From positions 1 to 64,000 of the forward strand of contig JAFYOF010000016.1 in NCBI GenBank assembly GCA_017560305.1: a stretch of 64,000 nt of DNA. Direction: 5' to 3'. A model generated the notes under the pieces. That model was not told where the DNA came from, did no database searches, and worked only from the letters and a program-made list of their open reading frames with translations. Below, piece by piece: positions 34,235-43,413 of the stretch (within the stretch, counting starts at the first letter, position 1; every line of letters begins with the position of its first letter). Source of the stretch: Alistipes sp. GTDB taxonomy: Bacteria > Bacteroidota > Bacteroidia > Bacteroidales > Rikenellaceae. The translations under genes were made by a program, and so were the position numbers.

Positions 34235-37200
34235 TTACTCTATTTCGATTTTTCCGATGAAGGCGAGCCGAGAACCGAGGTGCGCGCCCGAGTACGAAGA
34301 TGCGTAACTCGCGTACGCATAAACGAGACCGCAGTACGCATTCGCATGGTTACCACCACGACCAACGACACGGGCTTTCTCACCCGAATAGTAGTAACTA
34401 TCGCTGTACCATTGGTTATAGGCTGAACTATCGTTTGTCAATCTCGATGCGATGCAGTCGCAATAACGACCGAAACGTACACGACCGATAGTGTAGTGCG
34501 TTGTACTTGCGGCACAAGCCTGTACGCTACGCTCTGTGTCAGTTACAGGGTCGTAGATATGCCAAACTCTATCAATCACATCGGCTGCAATGGCGTTGCC
34601 TTTGTTCTTCAAGAATGACTTGTACGATACCACATTGATAGCAACGTGGTCTGCCCATTCAGTGTTACAAGCAACGAAGTTCTGCAAACCGAACATCAAG
34701 TTACCGATGTTTGTACCCGAATACTTGCGTGTCTGATTACCGTAGGTGTTCAGCGAGTTCGCACCTGTGGTATAAGCAGCACCACAACCGTAACCGCAAT
34801 ACGCCTGTACGTCACGAGTACCAATCAACGCCATAATGAGGTTGGCAACGTCCTTGCTCATTTCGTAGTCGATGAGTTGGTATCCGTTCTTGCGGAGCTG
34901 CGCAAGATTTTGGAAATCTTTCATCGTATATTTGAGCGAGTTCGGTGCTTGCGTGTTCGTCACTCTGCCGTTCTCATCGTAAGTCCATTCTGCACTTGTC
35001 TGTGATGTGCCATTACCTACCTGTGTTTTCACGCCACTGATTGAGCGTAAGCGCATAAGTCCGTCCACCGATGCACCGTACACGCCGATAAGGCGGTCGG
35101 GAGTATGCACCCAATCAGGTTCAATAGCCTCAATGGCATTACTATCTACGGCAATAGCCTCAACATCATCCAAACCTGTCTGTGCCGAGAATACGAAGCG
35201 TTTAGCACCCTGCGGAACATCGCAGAAAATATATTCGCCAGGCACAAAGTCAAACAGCGAATGGGTAACGTACATATTGAACAGCGACACCACATTGTTA
35301 TCGTCATCAACGAAAGCACCGCCAATAGCACTTGAATTGACACCCGGGAAACGCACCTGCTTCATACCCTCAACGTCCATCGAGTAGGTATTGTGGTTGG
35401 CGTTCTCTGTAACCTGCAAAGGCTGTCCCACTGCATTACCCGACAAGAATACCGATGTGAGTTCGTGCAAGAGGATTTCACTCAAATTGTAGCGTGATAC
35501 CCTGTTGGCTGTACTCATAGGCTCGTCTCTCTGCGATGAAGCTAAGAAGTGTTTCTGCTGATTTTTATAGTCATTCACACCCTTGTACCAATATGGTTGC
35601 AAACGCTTCATAATGTCGAAGCCCTCGCCCGATGTATCGCTCAAGTCGAGTTGTGTGCCATCTGCGAAGTAGTTGTAATCCTCATCGCTCAACTGACGGC
35701 ATTTCATCGCTCCTGCACTTGCATCGTAGATAGCACGGTAGGCGTGGCTCTCTGCCTCAATGCGTGCAAAGTGTCCGCTTTTCTCGTACTTGTTGCCATA
35801 CAGGTATCCTGTCTTGTTATCCACGTTGGAGATGTTGTAGCAGTCTGCCTCCTCATCATTGAAGATAACCTGCGAGAACTGTGCGTTATATACGCTCAAT
35901 TCCTTGAAGTACGTTTGCAGTGCTGCCACCTCGCTATCCTCAACAAGTTCAGTCAGTATCCAACGTCCTGTGATACCGCTACACTGTCCCTGCTCATCAT
36001 AAGCATTGCCGTTTGCATCAAGACCGATAGCACCGCTATCCTTGATAGAACGGAGCATATCAACGCTTGCCGATACGTTCACATTAGGAATACGCACAGT
36101 CTTCAGCGAACTTGCGCTTGTAATCTGCTCCAACAACGTCATAGTGTTGATGTTGTCGCACTTGTTTACATACACCTTTGAAACCTTATTCATACCTGCA
36201 ATGGTAAGACCACCGGGATAGGTAAGGTTCGGCAGGTTGTTCAGCACAAGTTCTGTCATTGTGTTTGGCAGAGCCAATGTCTTGATAGGTGATGTCTCCG
36301 CAAGGGTAATGGTAGCAAGTTCGGTGCTGTCAGCATTTACGGTTACCAATCGAGGACACTTCGATGCGTTGATAGTCTGCACCTCGGTGTTACGCACATC
36401 AAGGATACGCAAGAACGGCATATCTCCCAAGTCGAGCGTACTCATATAGCCTGTGTTACCGGGCGACATAGTCCAATTGCCGTGAGTCTCGCTACCCAAA
36501 TACAACTCCTGCAACAATGCCATTTTTGACAATGTGTTACCGAACTGTGGGTCTATGCTCACCTCGCTCAAGTCAAGCATACTCATACGGTCTGCTTGGT
36601 AGATGTAGAGCATAATGTTCTCGCCGTGTTGGAAGTTGCTGAATACACCTTCCTCACCTGCTTGAAGATATACACCCTCGGTAATGTTACCACTATCGTT
36701 ACCGATACCGAAATAACCTGTCTTGGCTGCTTTGAAACGGATTACAGCACCGTTCTTTGCACCGATACGACCACCGATGTAACCGCTCTCTGCCTTGAAG
36801 TCGCCACAACGGTAGTAGCCGTCACGGATACGCCAACGCTGTTCAATGAAAGCAGGTAACGATGTCAAGCCCAAGCCCTGCAACGCATAGAAATAGATAT
36901 CGCTGTAACCTGTGTACTTGATGTACTTGCGCTCTCCGTCAAAACTTGATACCACTTTCTGCCACTTCTTCAAACGCTCGGTAACAAAGTAGTGGTATGC
37001 TCCCTTTGGAGAGAACGGACCTGCACCGATACCAAGCGTGTCGGGGAGTGAACGCATAGTGTCGGCAATAGCCGCAAGGGTAATGGTGTTGCCGTGTTGG
37101 TCAACCTCCATTGTCTGCTGTCCTCGGATATTGTTCCAAAGCACAGAGCCACGACCTGCGTATGCACTGCTTGTCAAATCGCCCGGGTCAACTTCGGGGT

Positions 37201-40200
37201 CAATGGTCTGTCCACCGTCATTGTCCTTTCCGTTACAGGTATCGCAGTCGTACACCTTGTTACAATACATACGGCGTGCTTGCATACCATTCGCACCGCT
37301 ATATACACCGTCTTTCACGCTACAACCGTCCTCCAAGAAGAACATAGGCTGCATATTCTTCGCCTGTTGGTCAACGGCTGCAAGATAGTCGGTAAACAGG
37401 TAGTAGGCTACAAGTGAGTACGGATTGGCATACTTCCACATCTGTGTTTTCCAAATGTTCTGCCAAGTTCCTGCAAGTTCGGTCTTTGAGTAGTCGCAAC
37501 TGTTACAGAACACCAACATTTGGAACAGGTCGTATGGAACTTTGCGACCCATTGCCAAGTCCTCTTGAAGTTGGTCATCGTCAATCATACACTCGAAGTA
37601 GCGTGTCCACATCGGGTATGTAGGCTGTCCCAATTTCAGTTTGGTTACCCACGATGCTTCAGCAGTGGTCGGCTCCATCATATCGGCAACGCTGCCAACA
37701 CCCTGCCACCAATCCAAGCCGTCATAACTCAACAACTCGTAACCGCTTACAGGGTTTAGCACCTTGCCTGTAATCTGCCACTTGCCGTTTACCTGCTTCA
37801 TTTCGCCCTTTTGGGCAGTCCAAGCACCGCTCTCATAAGCCATAAAGCGGTAGTTCTCTCCGCAGTAGAGAGACAACAGGTAGAGTTTGCTCTTGTCGGT
37901 GGTCGCATCGTTCTTGAAACGCATTTCAATTTGGTCAAGGGTTTCGCCCTCTCTACCGAAATACTCAATGAAGTCGCCGTAGTTCACACAGCCCAAGTTG
38001 TAGCCCGGAGTGTCAAGGAAGCCCAGAGCAACCTGCTCGTTCTTATCCTCTTTCCAATTGCCCTTTGCGTGAAACCAAGCATCGGTGAGGCTCTCCATTG
38101 TTGAACGGAACGCCGCAATCGGGTGATTGGCGGTTGAGTGGTTCATCTGCAAGCCGGTCAGTTTGATGTCGCCTTTCGTCCAAGTACCGTCAAACGCTCG
38201 CTGTGCAGGGGTCAGATAGTTGCTGCCGAGTGCTCTGTATGTAGCGTTCATCAAGTCACACACACCGCAGTCGTTCGCACCCGAACTGTCCGAATAGTCC
38301 ACCTTTACAGTGATGATGCTTACAGGGATAGAGTTCTCGTTCACACGAACGTAGCCCTTTTCCATCAACTGATAAGAAATCAATGCGTCCTCGTTGGTGT
38401 ACTCGGGATAGATAGGTGTAACAGCCCAACCGCTGTTCTTCTTCAAGTAGAAGCGGTCGTTCTTGATAGGACGTTTTGCCGATGTAGTACCCTGTCTTCT
38501 CCACTGAACATTTATCGCCTTGAAACTTCTCCACGGCATTGTAGGGTGGTAGTAGTACAGCGTACAAGCAAACTTCTTGCTCGTGTCGATGTCGCCGTCA
38601 AACGTGTCGAATGTCTGCTGTTCTGCAACAACCACATAATAAGGCACGCCTTTCTCTTTTAGTGCATCAAGTGTCGGACGGTTCTGTGTGTCGAGTACAT
38701 TTTCCGCATCATACTCCGCAATCATAGCAGTAGTATCGGTCAGTTTACACAGGTAGTTTTGGAAAGCCTGTGCCCACTCATAGTGGCTGTCGTATGCAAG
38801 GAAGTAGTACAGGTACAGGTCGCCCTCTGTTCCGTTGAACTTGATTGTCTTGTTGCTGAGGATTGCACCGCTGTTGCTGATGTAACCGATACAGCCAACC
38901 TCCTCACCGTTCAAGTATAGTTTGATGCACGAATAGTTGCTACCGCCACGAGTAACGTAGATAGTAGAAGGCTCAACAACAATAGCCATCGTGATTTTCT
39001 CTCCACAACGGAAACGGCGTTCAACCAATGCCGGCTGTCCTGTCTTGCAGACAATAGCAGCTCTGTTACCACACACGTAGAAACCTGCACCTGTGTCGGG
39101 GTCGTAGCACTCGATAAGTTTTGCATCTGCATCCTTGATGTTCTTGGTAGCAAACGCAAACTGAATGGCACAACCTGTTGTCTTCTCGGTTGCAGAACTG
39201 CCGAATGGGCGATAATTCAATATCTCTGCCTTGACGTTCTCTGCAATACGCAAGCAGCGTTCATTCAAGTAGTCCACGAAACCATTGCTTGAATAGTTCG
39301 AGCCGTGTACAACCATTTCCACACCATTGTTCTTGATAGTGTGGTCGCTCTCGCTGTTGCTTCGGGTCGCAAAGTCATAGCCGAACAAAGCACCGTCCTT
39401 GATGACTGCACCAATGGCACTGCCCTGTACAGTAACCTCGATGTTGTTGGTCTTTACAGCACCGCTCTCGGCGTGTACGGTAATCTTCTGTGTGCCGTCT
39501 GTGCGATAGCCCTGTATCTGCTTGTTTACCTTGATGGTCTCTGCAATCATAGCATCCACCGAGGTAACAAGTTCATCGCCGTAATACACGTTAATCGGTG
39601 TCTCTGTCTTGCCCGAGGTGTATGCGGCAACCTCAACGGTCAAGTTGTCATACAGACGCAATGAACCGTTATTGGTGTCGTTGAAACGGATAGCCACGAG
39701 AGGTGTCGTGTTGTCTGCATCAACGCACATAATGGCAGAGTAGATGGTGTTACCTCGTACTCTCGACTTCGTTTCAATACCATAGATACGCACAGGATAC
39801 GCACCGTGCAAGAGACGTTCGCCACCACCAAATACATTGCTCGGATTTACAGAAATACTCTTGGTGTAACTGTCGCTTACAGTTGCCTCGCCCAACTTCT
39901 TCCACTCTCCGTTATAGAGCATTTCCACAACGGCAAGGATAGACGATGAGTTGTTAGGGAACTTATAGAACTGACCGATGCTCTTTGCAGAGCCGCCAAC
40001 GGTCAATGCTGTGCTACTTGTGTAGTTCAATGCCATAGGCTGCTCAACGGTAACATCGACCGCCACAATGGTAATGGCTTTCTTCTTGCTGTTGCCGTCC
40101 GCATCGGTAGCCTGTACAAAGAAACTCTTGCTTGCTGCACTGCTGAAATAATCGGTAAAGTCAAGTGCAAACTTATAGTCGGTGGCACTTGCAGAACCTA

Positions 40201-42172
40201 CCTCGTTCATTGTCTCGCTGAACAATGTCAAGCCGGTACTTGCGTCCACGATAGCGAGGCTACGGATAACGCCCAACACCTCGTTGCCGTCTGGGTAACT
40301 TACGCTACGCAAAGCCACGTTCACAATGATGTCCGAGCCGAACGCTACGGTAGGAGCGGCTTCCTCAAAGTAGATTGACAGCGTGCTGTCCTCGCTTGAA
40401 CCGCCACCGCCTGTATTCTTCGGGATTTTGATTTCAACATCGGGGAGTTGCTTTCCGTTGAGGTTTACAGCCTTATAGTAGATGTAGTCCTCATCGCTCT
40501 CCTCATCAAAACCTGCAATGGCTTTCTCCTGCATTTCGTACGCACCGCCTGTTGAAAGGGCACTCTTGCCGCCCTCCTCGGGTGTGTCCGATGTCTCCAC
40601 GTTGCCACCGCCACCTGCACCGAAAGCAACCCAAGGCTTTTCATCGGCAGGGTTGATGTCTGCCACCTCACGTGTGAATTGGTATGCAAGCCACACAGGA
40701 GCACCGTTAGTGTCAGTGTCAGCAGTCTTGAACGTAAGCACAACACCGCTCTTGAAGTAGGACAGACCGCTTTCCTTTTCAAGTGTCTGCACAGCCTGTA
40801 TTGCGGTACTCAATGAATACTCGATGTTGTCGCAAAGGGCATTCACATTGATAGTGTTGCCAATGCTCTCACCATTAGCACCGAAGTCAGTCCACTTGCT
40901 TTCATCGTACCAATTACCTCCCATTTCTACCTCGGCAGTCCATTGCTTCGATTGCCAACCGTTTTCAGTAAGGAATGTAAGCACGACACCCGGTGTCATA
41001 ACGTAGGTTGCAATGTCGCTTGTTGCTATACGGTCAATTGCAACGGCAAGAGTGATAGGACGATTTTCCAAACCTAACAGGTAGTTCACATTCACAACGC
41101 TTCGTGCTGCGATTTGCTTTTTCAAAATCTCTTGGTAAACCTGCATCGTAGTGATGTTTCCCTGTACGATGTCCATTTCGTCACGCAACTGTGCACCCTC
41201 GCTACCTGGGAATGCCGAACTGCTTGTATAGCCCAATGCAAGGTCAGAGCCAATAGGCACAAGAGTGCTACCGCTCCAACGATAGGTGATGTTCTTGGAC
41301 AAATCAACATACACCTTGCCCGATTGAGGTATAGCACCATTATATGTAACATCGCCGAACTTTTCAGCATCAGCCCATATAGAGTAGTATGTATCGTTGT
41401 CGTTTAGTGTCTGTCTCAACAAGAACGTGTTGAAGTTCTTAATGAATAAGACTTTGCAACCCTCGTCTGTTGATGATAAATTAGATGATGATTGGTCGTA
41501 ATAGGTATTGAAATTGCTAATGGTTTCATCAAACTCAATCACATCATCGACAAAGCCCGGCAAGTATGTTGCAGGTACTTTACCGTCACTGCCAAGCGGA
41601 GCAATACCATCTGCGCCACCTTTCGTATTCTTGAATGCAGTAAGTTCCGAGCCAACCGAATTAGCCTTTGTCTTGGCTTCGTTGGCTGTCGCCTGTACCG
41701 TGTTCACTTGGGTTTGAATGGCGTTGATGTTGTTGCCCTGTGATGTCAGTTGGGTGTCCTGTGCTTTGTTCTTATCTTCAATGTCTGCGATGTCCTGTTT
41801 CATCAAGGCAATATCGCCCTGCAACTCGGCTACCGCTTCATTGTACTGCTCGCTATCAACGGTAGGATTACCGCCGACCTCACCTGTTGCAACCCACTCG
41901 CCACCGTCACCAACATAGATAGGACCGGGAAGCGATTGCCCAACAATAGCCCACCAACCATCGTGAGGCAACGGATAGGCGGCTTTCAATTTCTCTATCG
42001 AAGTGAAGATACCTTTGTTCGCTCCCTTGATGTTCTTGGCATCGAGCCAACCCTCAATCTTTACACTTCCCTTGAATTGGGAACTGCCTTGAACGGTTAC
42101 CCTGCCTCCAACAGCCACGTTGCGACCAACGGATACATCTCCATCAATCTGTGTTGTCTTTATTGAACTCAT
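34235..42172 (-). CDS. Giant tail fibre/receptor-binding protein, DGR target (VR1)
   Basis: 2645 residues. The N-terminal ~60 residues (beta-helical DVSVGRNVAVGGRV repeats) probably attach to the tail. A coiled coil spans about 110-175, followed by GIAPLGSDGKVPATYLPGFVDDV, shared with other Bacteroidota phage fibres. Ig-like strands fill 600-900; a LamG/concanavalin-like domain about 920-1135; a leucine-rich-repeat-like stretch about 1860-2100 (MLDLSEV, LQELYLGSE, LRILDVRNT). The last ~110 residues form a C-type-lectin-like domain, the usual fold of DGR targets, ending in VR1 (about 2601-2636: RVVGRGG to GSRLAF). Its start overlaps the connector gene by 4 bases. Confidence 0.88.
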   Translation of the reverse strand: MSSIKTTQIDGDVSVGRNVAVGGRVTVQGSSQFKGSVKIEGWLDAKNIKGANKGIFTSIEKLKAAYPLPHDGWWAIVGQSLPGPIYVGDGGEWVATGEVGGNPTVDSEQYNEAVAELQGDIALMKQDIADIEDKNKAQDTQLTSQGNNINAIQTQVNTVQATANEAKTKANSVGSELTAFKNTKGGADGIAPLGSDGKVPATYLPGFVDDVIEFDETISNFNTYYDQSSSNLSSTDEGCKVLFIKNFNTFLLRQTLNDNDTYYSIWADAEKFGDVTYNGAIPQSGKVYVDLSKNITYRWSGSTLVPIGSDLALGYTSSSAFPGSEGAQLRDEMDIVQGNITTMQVYQEILKKQIAARSVVNVNYLLGLENRPITLAVAIDRIATSDIATYVMTPGVVLTFLTENGWQSKQWTAEVEMGGNWYDESKWTDFGANGESIGNTINVNALCDNIEYSLSTAIQAVQTLEKESGLSYFKSGVVLTFKTADTDTNGAPVWLAYQFTREVADINPADEKPWVAFGAGGGGNVETSDTPEEGGKSALSTGGAYEMQEKAIAGFDEESDEDYIYYKAVNLNGKQLPDVEIKIPKNTGGGGSSEDSTLSIYFEEAAPTVAFGSDIIVNVALRSVSYPDGNEVLGVIRSLAIVDASTGLTLFSETMNEVGSASATDYKFALDFTDYFSSAASKSFFVQATDADGNSKKKAITIVAVDVTVEQPMALNYTSSTALTVGGSAKSIGQFYKFPNNSSSILAVVEMLYNGEWKKLGEATVSDSYTKSISVNPSNVFGGGERLLHGAYPVRIYGIETKSRVRGNTIYSAIMCVDADNTTPLVAIRFNDTNNGSLRLYDNLTVEVAAYTSGKTETPINVYYGDELVTSVDAMIAETIKVNKQIQGYRTDGTQKITVHAESGAVKTNNIEVTVQGSAIGAVIKDGALFGYDFATRSNSESDHTIKNNGVEMVVHGSNYSSNGFVDYLNERCLRIAENVKAEILNYRPFGSSATEKTTGCAIQFAFATKNIKDADAKLIECYDPDTGAGFYVCGNRAAIVCKTGQPALVERRFRCGEKITMAIVVEPSTIYVTRGGSNYSCIKLYLNGEEVGCIGYISNSGAILSNKTIKFNGTEGDLYLYYFLAYDSHYEWAQAFQNYLCKLTDTTAMIAEYDAENVLDTQNRPTLDALKEKGVPYYVVVAEQQTFDTFDGDIDTSKKFACTLYYYHPTMPWRSFKAINVQWRRQGTTSAKRPIKNDRFYLKKNSGWAVTPIYPEYTNEDALISYQLMEKGYVRVNENSIPVSIITVKVDYSDSSGANDCGVCDLMNATYRALGSNYLTPAQRAFDGTWTKGDIKLTGLQMNHSTANHPIAAFRSTMESLTDAWFHAKGNWKEDKNEQVALGFLDTPGYNLGCVNYGDFIEYFGREGETLDQIEMRFKNDATTDKSKLYLLSLYCGENYRFMAYESGAWTAQKGEMKQVNGKWQITGKVLNPVSGYELLSYDGLDWWQGVGSVADMMEPTTAEASWVTKLKLGQPTYPMWTRYFECMIDDDQLQEDLAMGRKVPYDLFQMLVFCNSCDYSKTELAGTWQNIWKTQMWKYANPYSLVAYYLFTDYLAAVDQQAKNMQPMFFLEDGCSVKDGVYSGANGMQARRMYCNKVYDCDTCNGKDNDGGQTIDPEVDPGDLTSSAYAGRGSVLWNNIRGQQTMEVDQHGNTITLAAIADTMRSLPDTLGIGAGPFSPKGAYHYFVTERLKKWQKVVSSFDGERKYIKYTGYSDIYFYALQGLGLTSLPAFIEQRWRIRDGYYRCGDFKAESGYIGGRIGAKNGAVIRFKAAKTGYFGIGNDSGNITEGVYLQAGEEGVFSNFQHGENIMLYIYQADRMSMLDLSEVSIDPQFGNTLSKMALLQELYLGSETHGNWTMSPGNTGYMSTLDLGDMPFLRILDVRNTEVQTINASKCPRLVTVNADSTELATITLAETSPIKTLALPNTMTELVLNNLPNLTYPGGLTIAGMNKVSKVYVNKCDNINTMTLLEQITSASSLKTVRIPNVNVSASVDMLRSIKDSGAIGLDANGNAYDEQGQCSGITGRWILTELVEDSEVAALQTYFKELSVYNAQFSQVIFNDEEADCYNISNVDNKTGYLYGNKYEKSGHFARIEAESHAYRAIYDASAGAMKCRQLSDEDYNYFADGTQLDLSDTSGEGFDIMKRLQPYWYKGVNDYKNQQKHFLASSQRDEPMSTANRVSRYNLSEILLHELTSVFLSGNAVGQPLQVTENANHNTYSMDVEGMKQVRFPGVNSSAIGGAFVDDDNNVVSLFNMYVTHSLFDFVPGEYIFCDVPQGAKRFVFSAQTGLDDVEAIAVDSNAIEAIEPDWVHTPDRLIGVYGASVDGLMRLRSISGVKTQVGNGTSQTSAEWTYDENGRVTNTQAPNSLKYTMKDFQNLAQLRKNGYQLIDYEMSKDVANLIMALIGTRDVQAYCGYGCGAAYTTGANSLNTYGNQTRKYSGTNIGNLMFGLQNFVACNTEWADHVAINVVSYKSFLKNKGNAIAADVIDRVWHIYDPVTDTERSVQACAASTTHYTIGRVRFGRYCDCIASRLTNDSSAYNQWYSDSYYYSGEKARVVGRGGNHANAYCGLVYAYASYASSYSGAHLGSRLAFIGKIEIE
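34265..34372 (-). repeat. DGR variable repeat VR1 in the fibre C-terminus
   Basis: 108 bases, ungapped match to TR. All 13 differences are at TR adenines (A to T 5, A to G 5, A to C 3 by hand count). Flanks identical to TR: CGTGTCGTTGGTCG at the 5' side and GGTTCTCGGCTC at the 3' side. Varied residues are the Asn positions of TR (now H, Y, C, S, G, L and others). Confidence 0.95.
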
Positions 42173-42807
42173 ATTAAAGTTGATTTAGCTAATTCGTTCA
42201 ACACGTTGCTTTTCTCCGTGTCGCCGAACGTGATTAACACTAATGCCGCTGTGGTGTAAACCACCGCATCGTAACATCGCTGACAAATTTCGATAGCACC
42301 GTACTCGTCCACCTTTGGATAGGGAAGATATACGGCACGGCTTACCATTGCCTCTGTGCTCTTGCAGGAGTAGAACTCCAACACACGCCCCTCTGGGCGA
42401 ATGGAAACAAAGCATACAGGACGCTGCGCCGTGCCTCTTATACCTTTGAAGCGTGAATGTTGCTTCTCATACTCGGCATCGTCTGTATTGGTGGCGTGGA
42501 AAACAGGTCTCGCCCAATCGTCCATTTCAAAGACAACGAAGCGCATAAAGTCCTCGGGCAAGAGTACCCAACCGCTTTCTTTCTCCATCCAATACACGGC
42601 ATCACCAAAGTTATAACCTCCGTCAAGCAGGTGAGGGGGGGCTTCGCTGTGTATGCGTTTTACCGCCTCAACAATCTTCGACTTGATGATGTCATTGAGG
42701 GCAAGCGTGTCCACATCACCGATTTCTGTCAGTGCATCACTCACCATATTTTGGTCGAGTGCTATGCGAACATCTTCCGCAACTTTATCAAGTGGATAGA
42801 CTGTCAT
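42169..42807 (-). CDS. Head-to-tail connector/adaptor protein
   Basis: 212 residues, mixed alpha/beta. A helical start (DKVAEDVRIALDQNM) and a SEAPPHLL...WVLLPEDFMRFV core resemble podovirus/crAss-like neck proteins. Position between capsid-associated genes and the fibre agrees. Identification is by position and general shape. Its stop overlaps the fibre start by 4 bases. Confidence 0.5.
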   Translation of the reverse strand: MTVYPLDKVAEDVRIALDQNMVSDALTEIGDVDTLALNDIIKSKIVEAVKRIHSEAPPHLLDGGYNFGDAVYWMEKESGWVLLPEDFMRFVVFEMDDWARPVFHATNTDDAEYEKQHSRFKGIRGTAQRPVCFVSIRPEGRVLEFYSCKSTEAMVSRAVYLPYPKVDEYGAIEICQRCYDAVVYTTAALVLITFGDTEKSNVLNELAKSTLI

Positions 42808-42819
42808 ACTCTCACGCTA

Positions 42820-43338
42820 TTATGACAATCCCTCGAACTCAATACCGTGTGCAGCCGCCTGTTCGGTAATCGCTTTCATACTACGTAATGCAGTACGGCT
42901 GATGCCGAATGTGTCAGCAAGGTAATCCTTTGCTGCTGCAAGGTCGCTAACCTTTACCTTCTTCAAGGTCTGTTCTGCTCCCTCCTCGTTGTTGTCTGCT
43001 CCCTCTGTCGCATTGTCCTCGGTAGGTGCTTCGCCCTCGTTAGGCTGCAAGTCTGCACCGTCCTGTACAGTCGTTTCATCGTTCTTCTCATCAACCTTTG
43101 GAGCAGTGCCCTCAATCGCCTTTGGGGCTTTCTTCTTACTCTCGCCCTGTGTGCTGTGGAGACGGAACAACTTGCCAAAATTGTAATGGCGTTCAATGGC
43201 GTTCATAATCTCCTCGTTGTCGGTTGTGAATGTGCTGTTGCCGTTTGACAGGGGAGAGAACGTGATGTGCAAGTTCTTCTTGCTTGCGAGTACCACATTT
43301 ATGCTTACGTTGGTATTCGCTTTGTAAGTCTTAATCAT
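42820..43338 (-). CDS. Capsid-associated protein with acidic linker and HeH/LEM-like C-terminus
   Basis: 172 residues. A beta-rich N-terminal ~60 residues, then ~60 residues of acidic, low-complexity linker (DEKNDETTVQDGAD, NEGEAPTEDN), then a small helical C-terminal domain (KVSDLAAAKDYLADTFGISRTALRS) of the HeH/LEM-like type. Such linkers are common in capsid decoration or head-fibre proteins. It follows the capsid gene and its terminator. Confidence 0.55.
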   Translation of the reverse strand: MIKTYKANTNVSINVVLASKKNLHITFSPLSNGNSTFTTDNEEIMNAIERHYNFGKLFRLHSTQGESKKKAPKAIEGTAPKVDEKNDETTVQDGADLQPNEGEAPTEDNATEGADNNEEGAEQTLKKVKVSDLAAAKDYLADTFGISRTALRSMKAITEQAAAHGIEFEGLS

Positions 43339-43353
43339 ATATGTATGGGTATT

Positions 43354-43381
43354 AAAAAAGGGACGGGACTACGCCCATCCC
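43354..43381 (-). terminator. Rho-independent terminator after the capsid gene
   Basis: On minus: GGGATGGG-N6-CCCGTCCC, one mismatch, followed by six T. It lies 33 bases after the capsid gene stop and would limit transcription of the connector and fibre genes relative to capsid. Confidence 0.88.
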
Positions 43382-43413
43382 TCTGTTGAACTTTTAGTTT
43401 CTCTTACTCTCGT

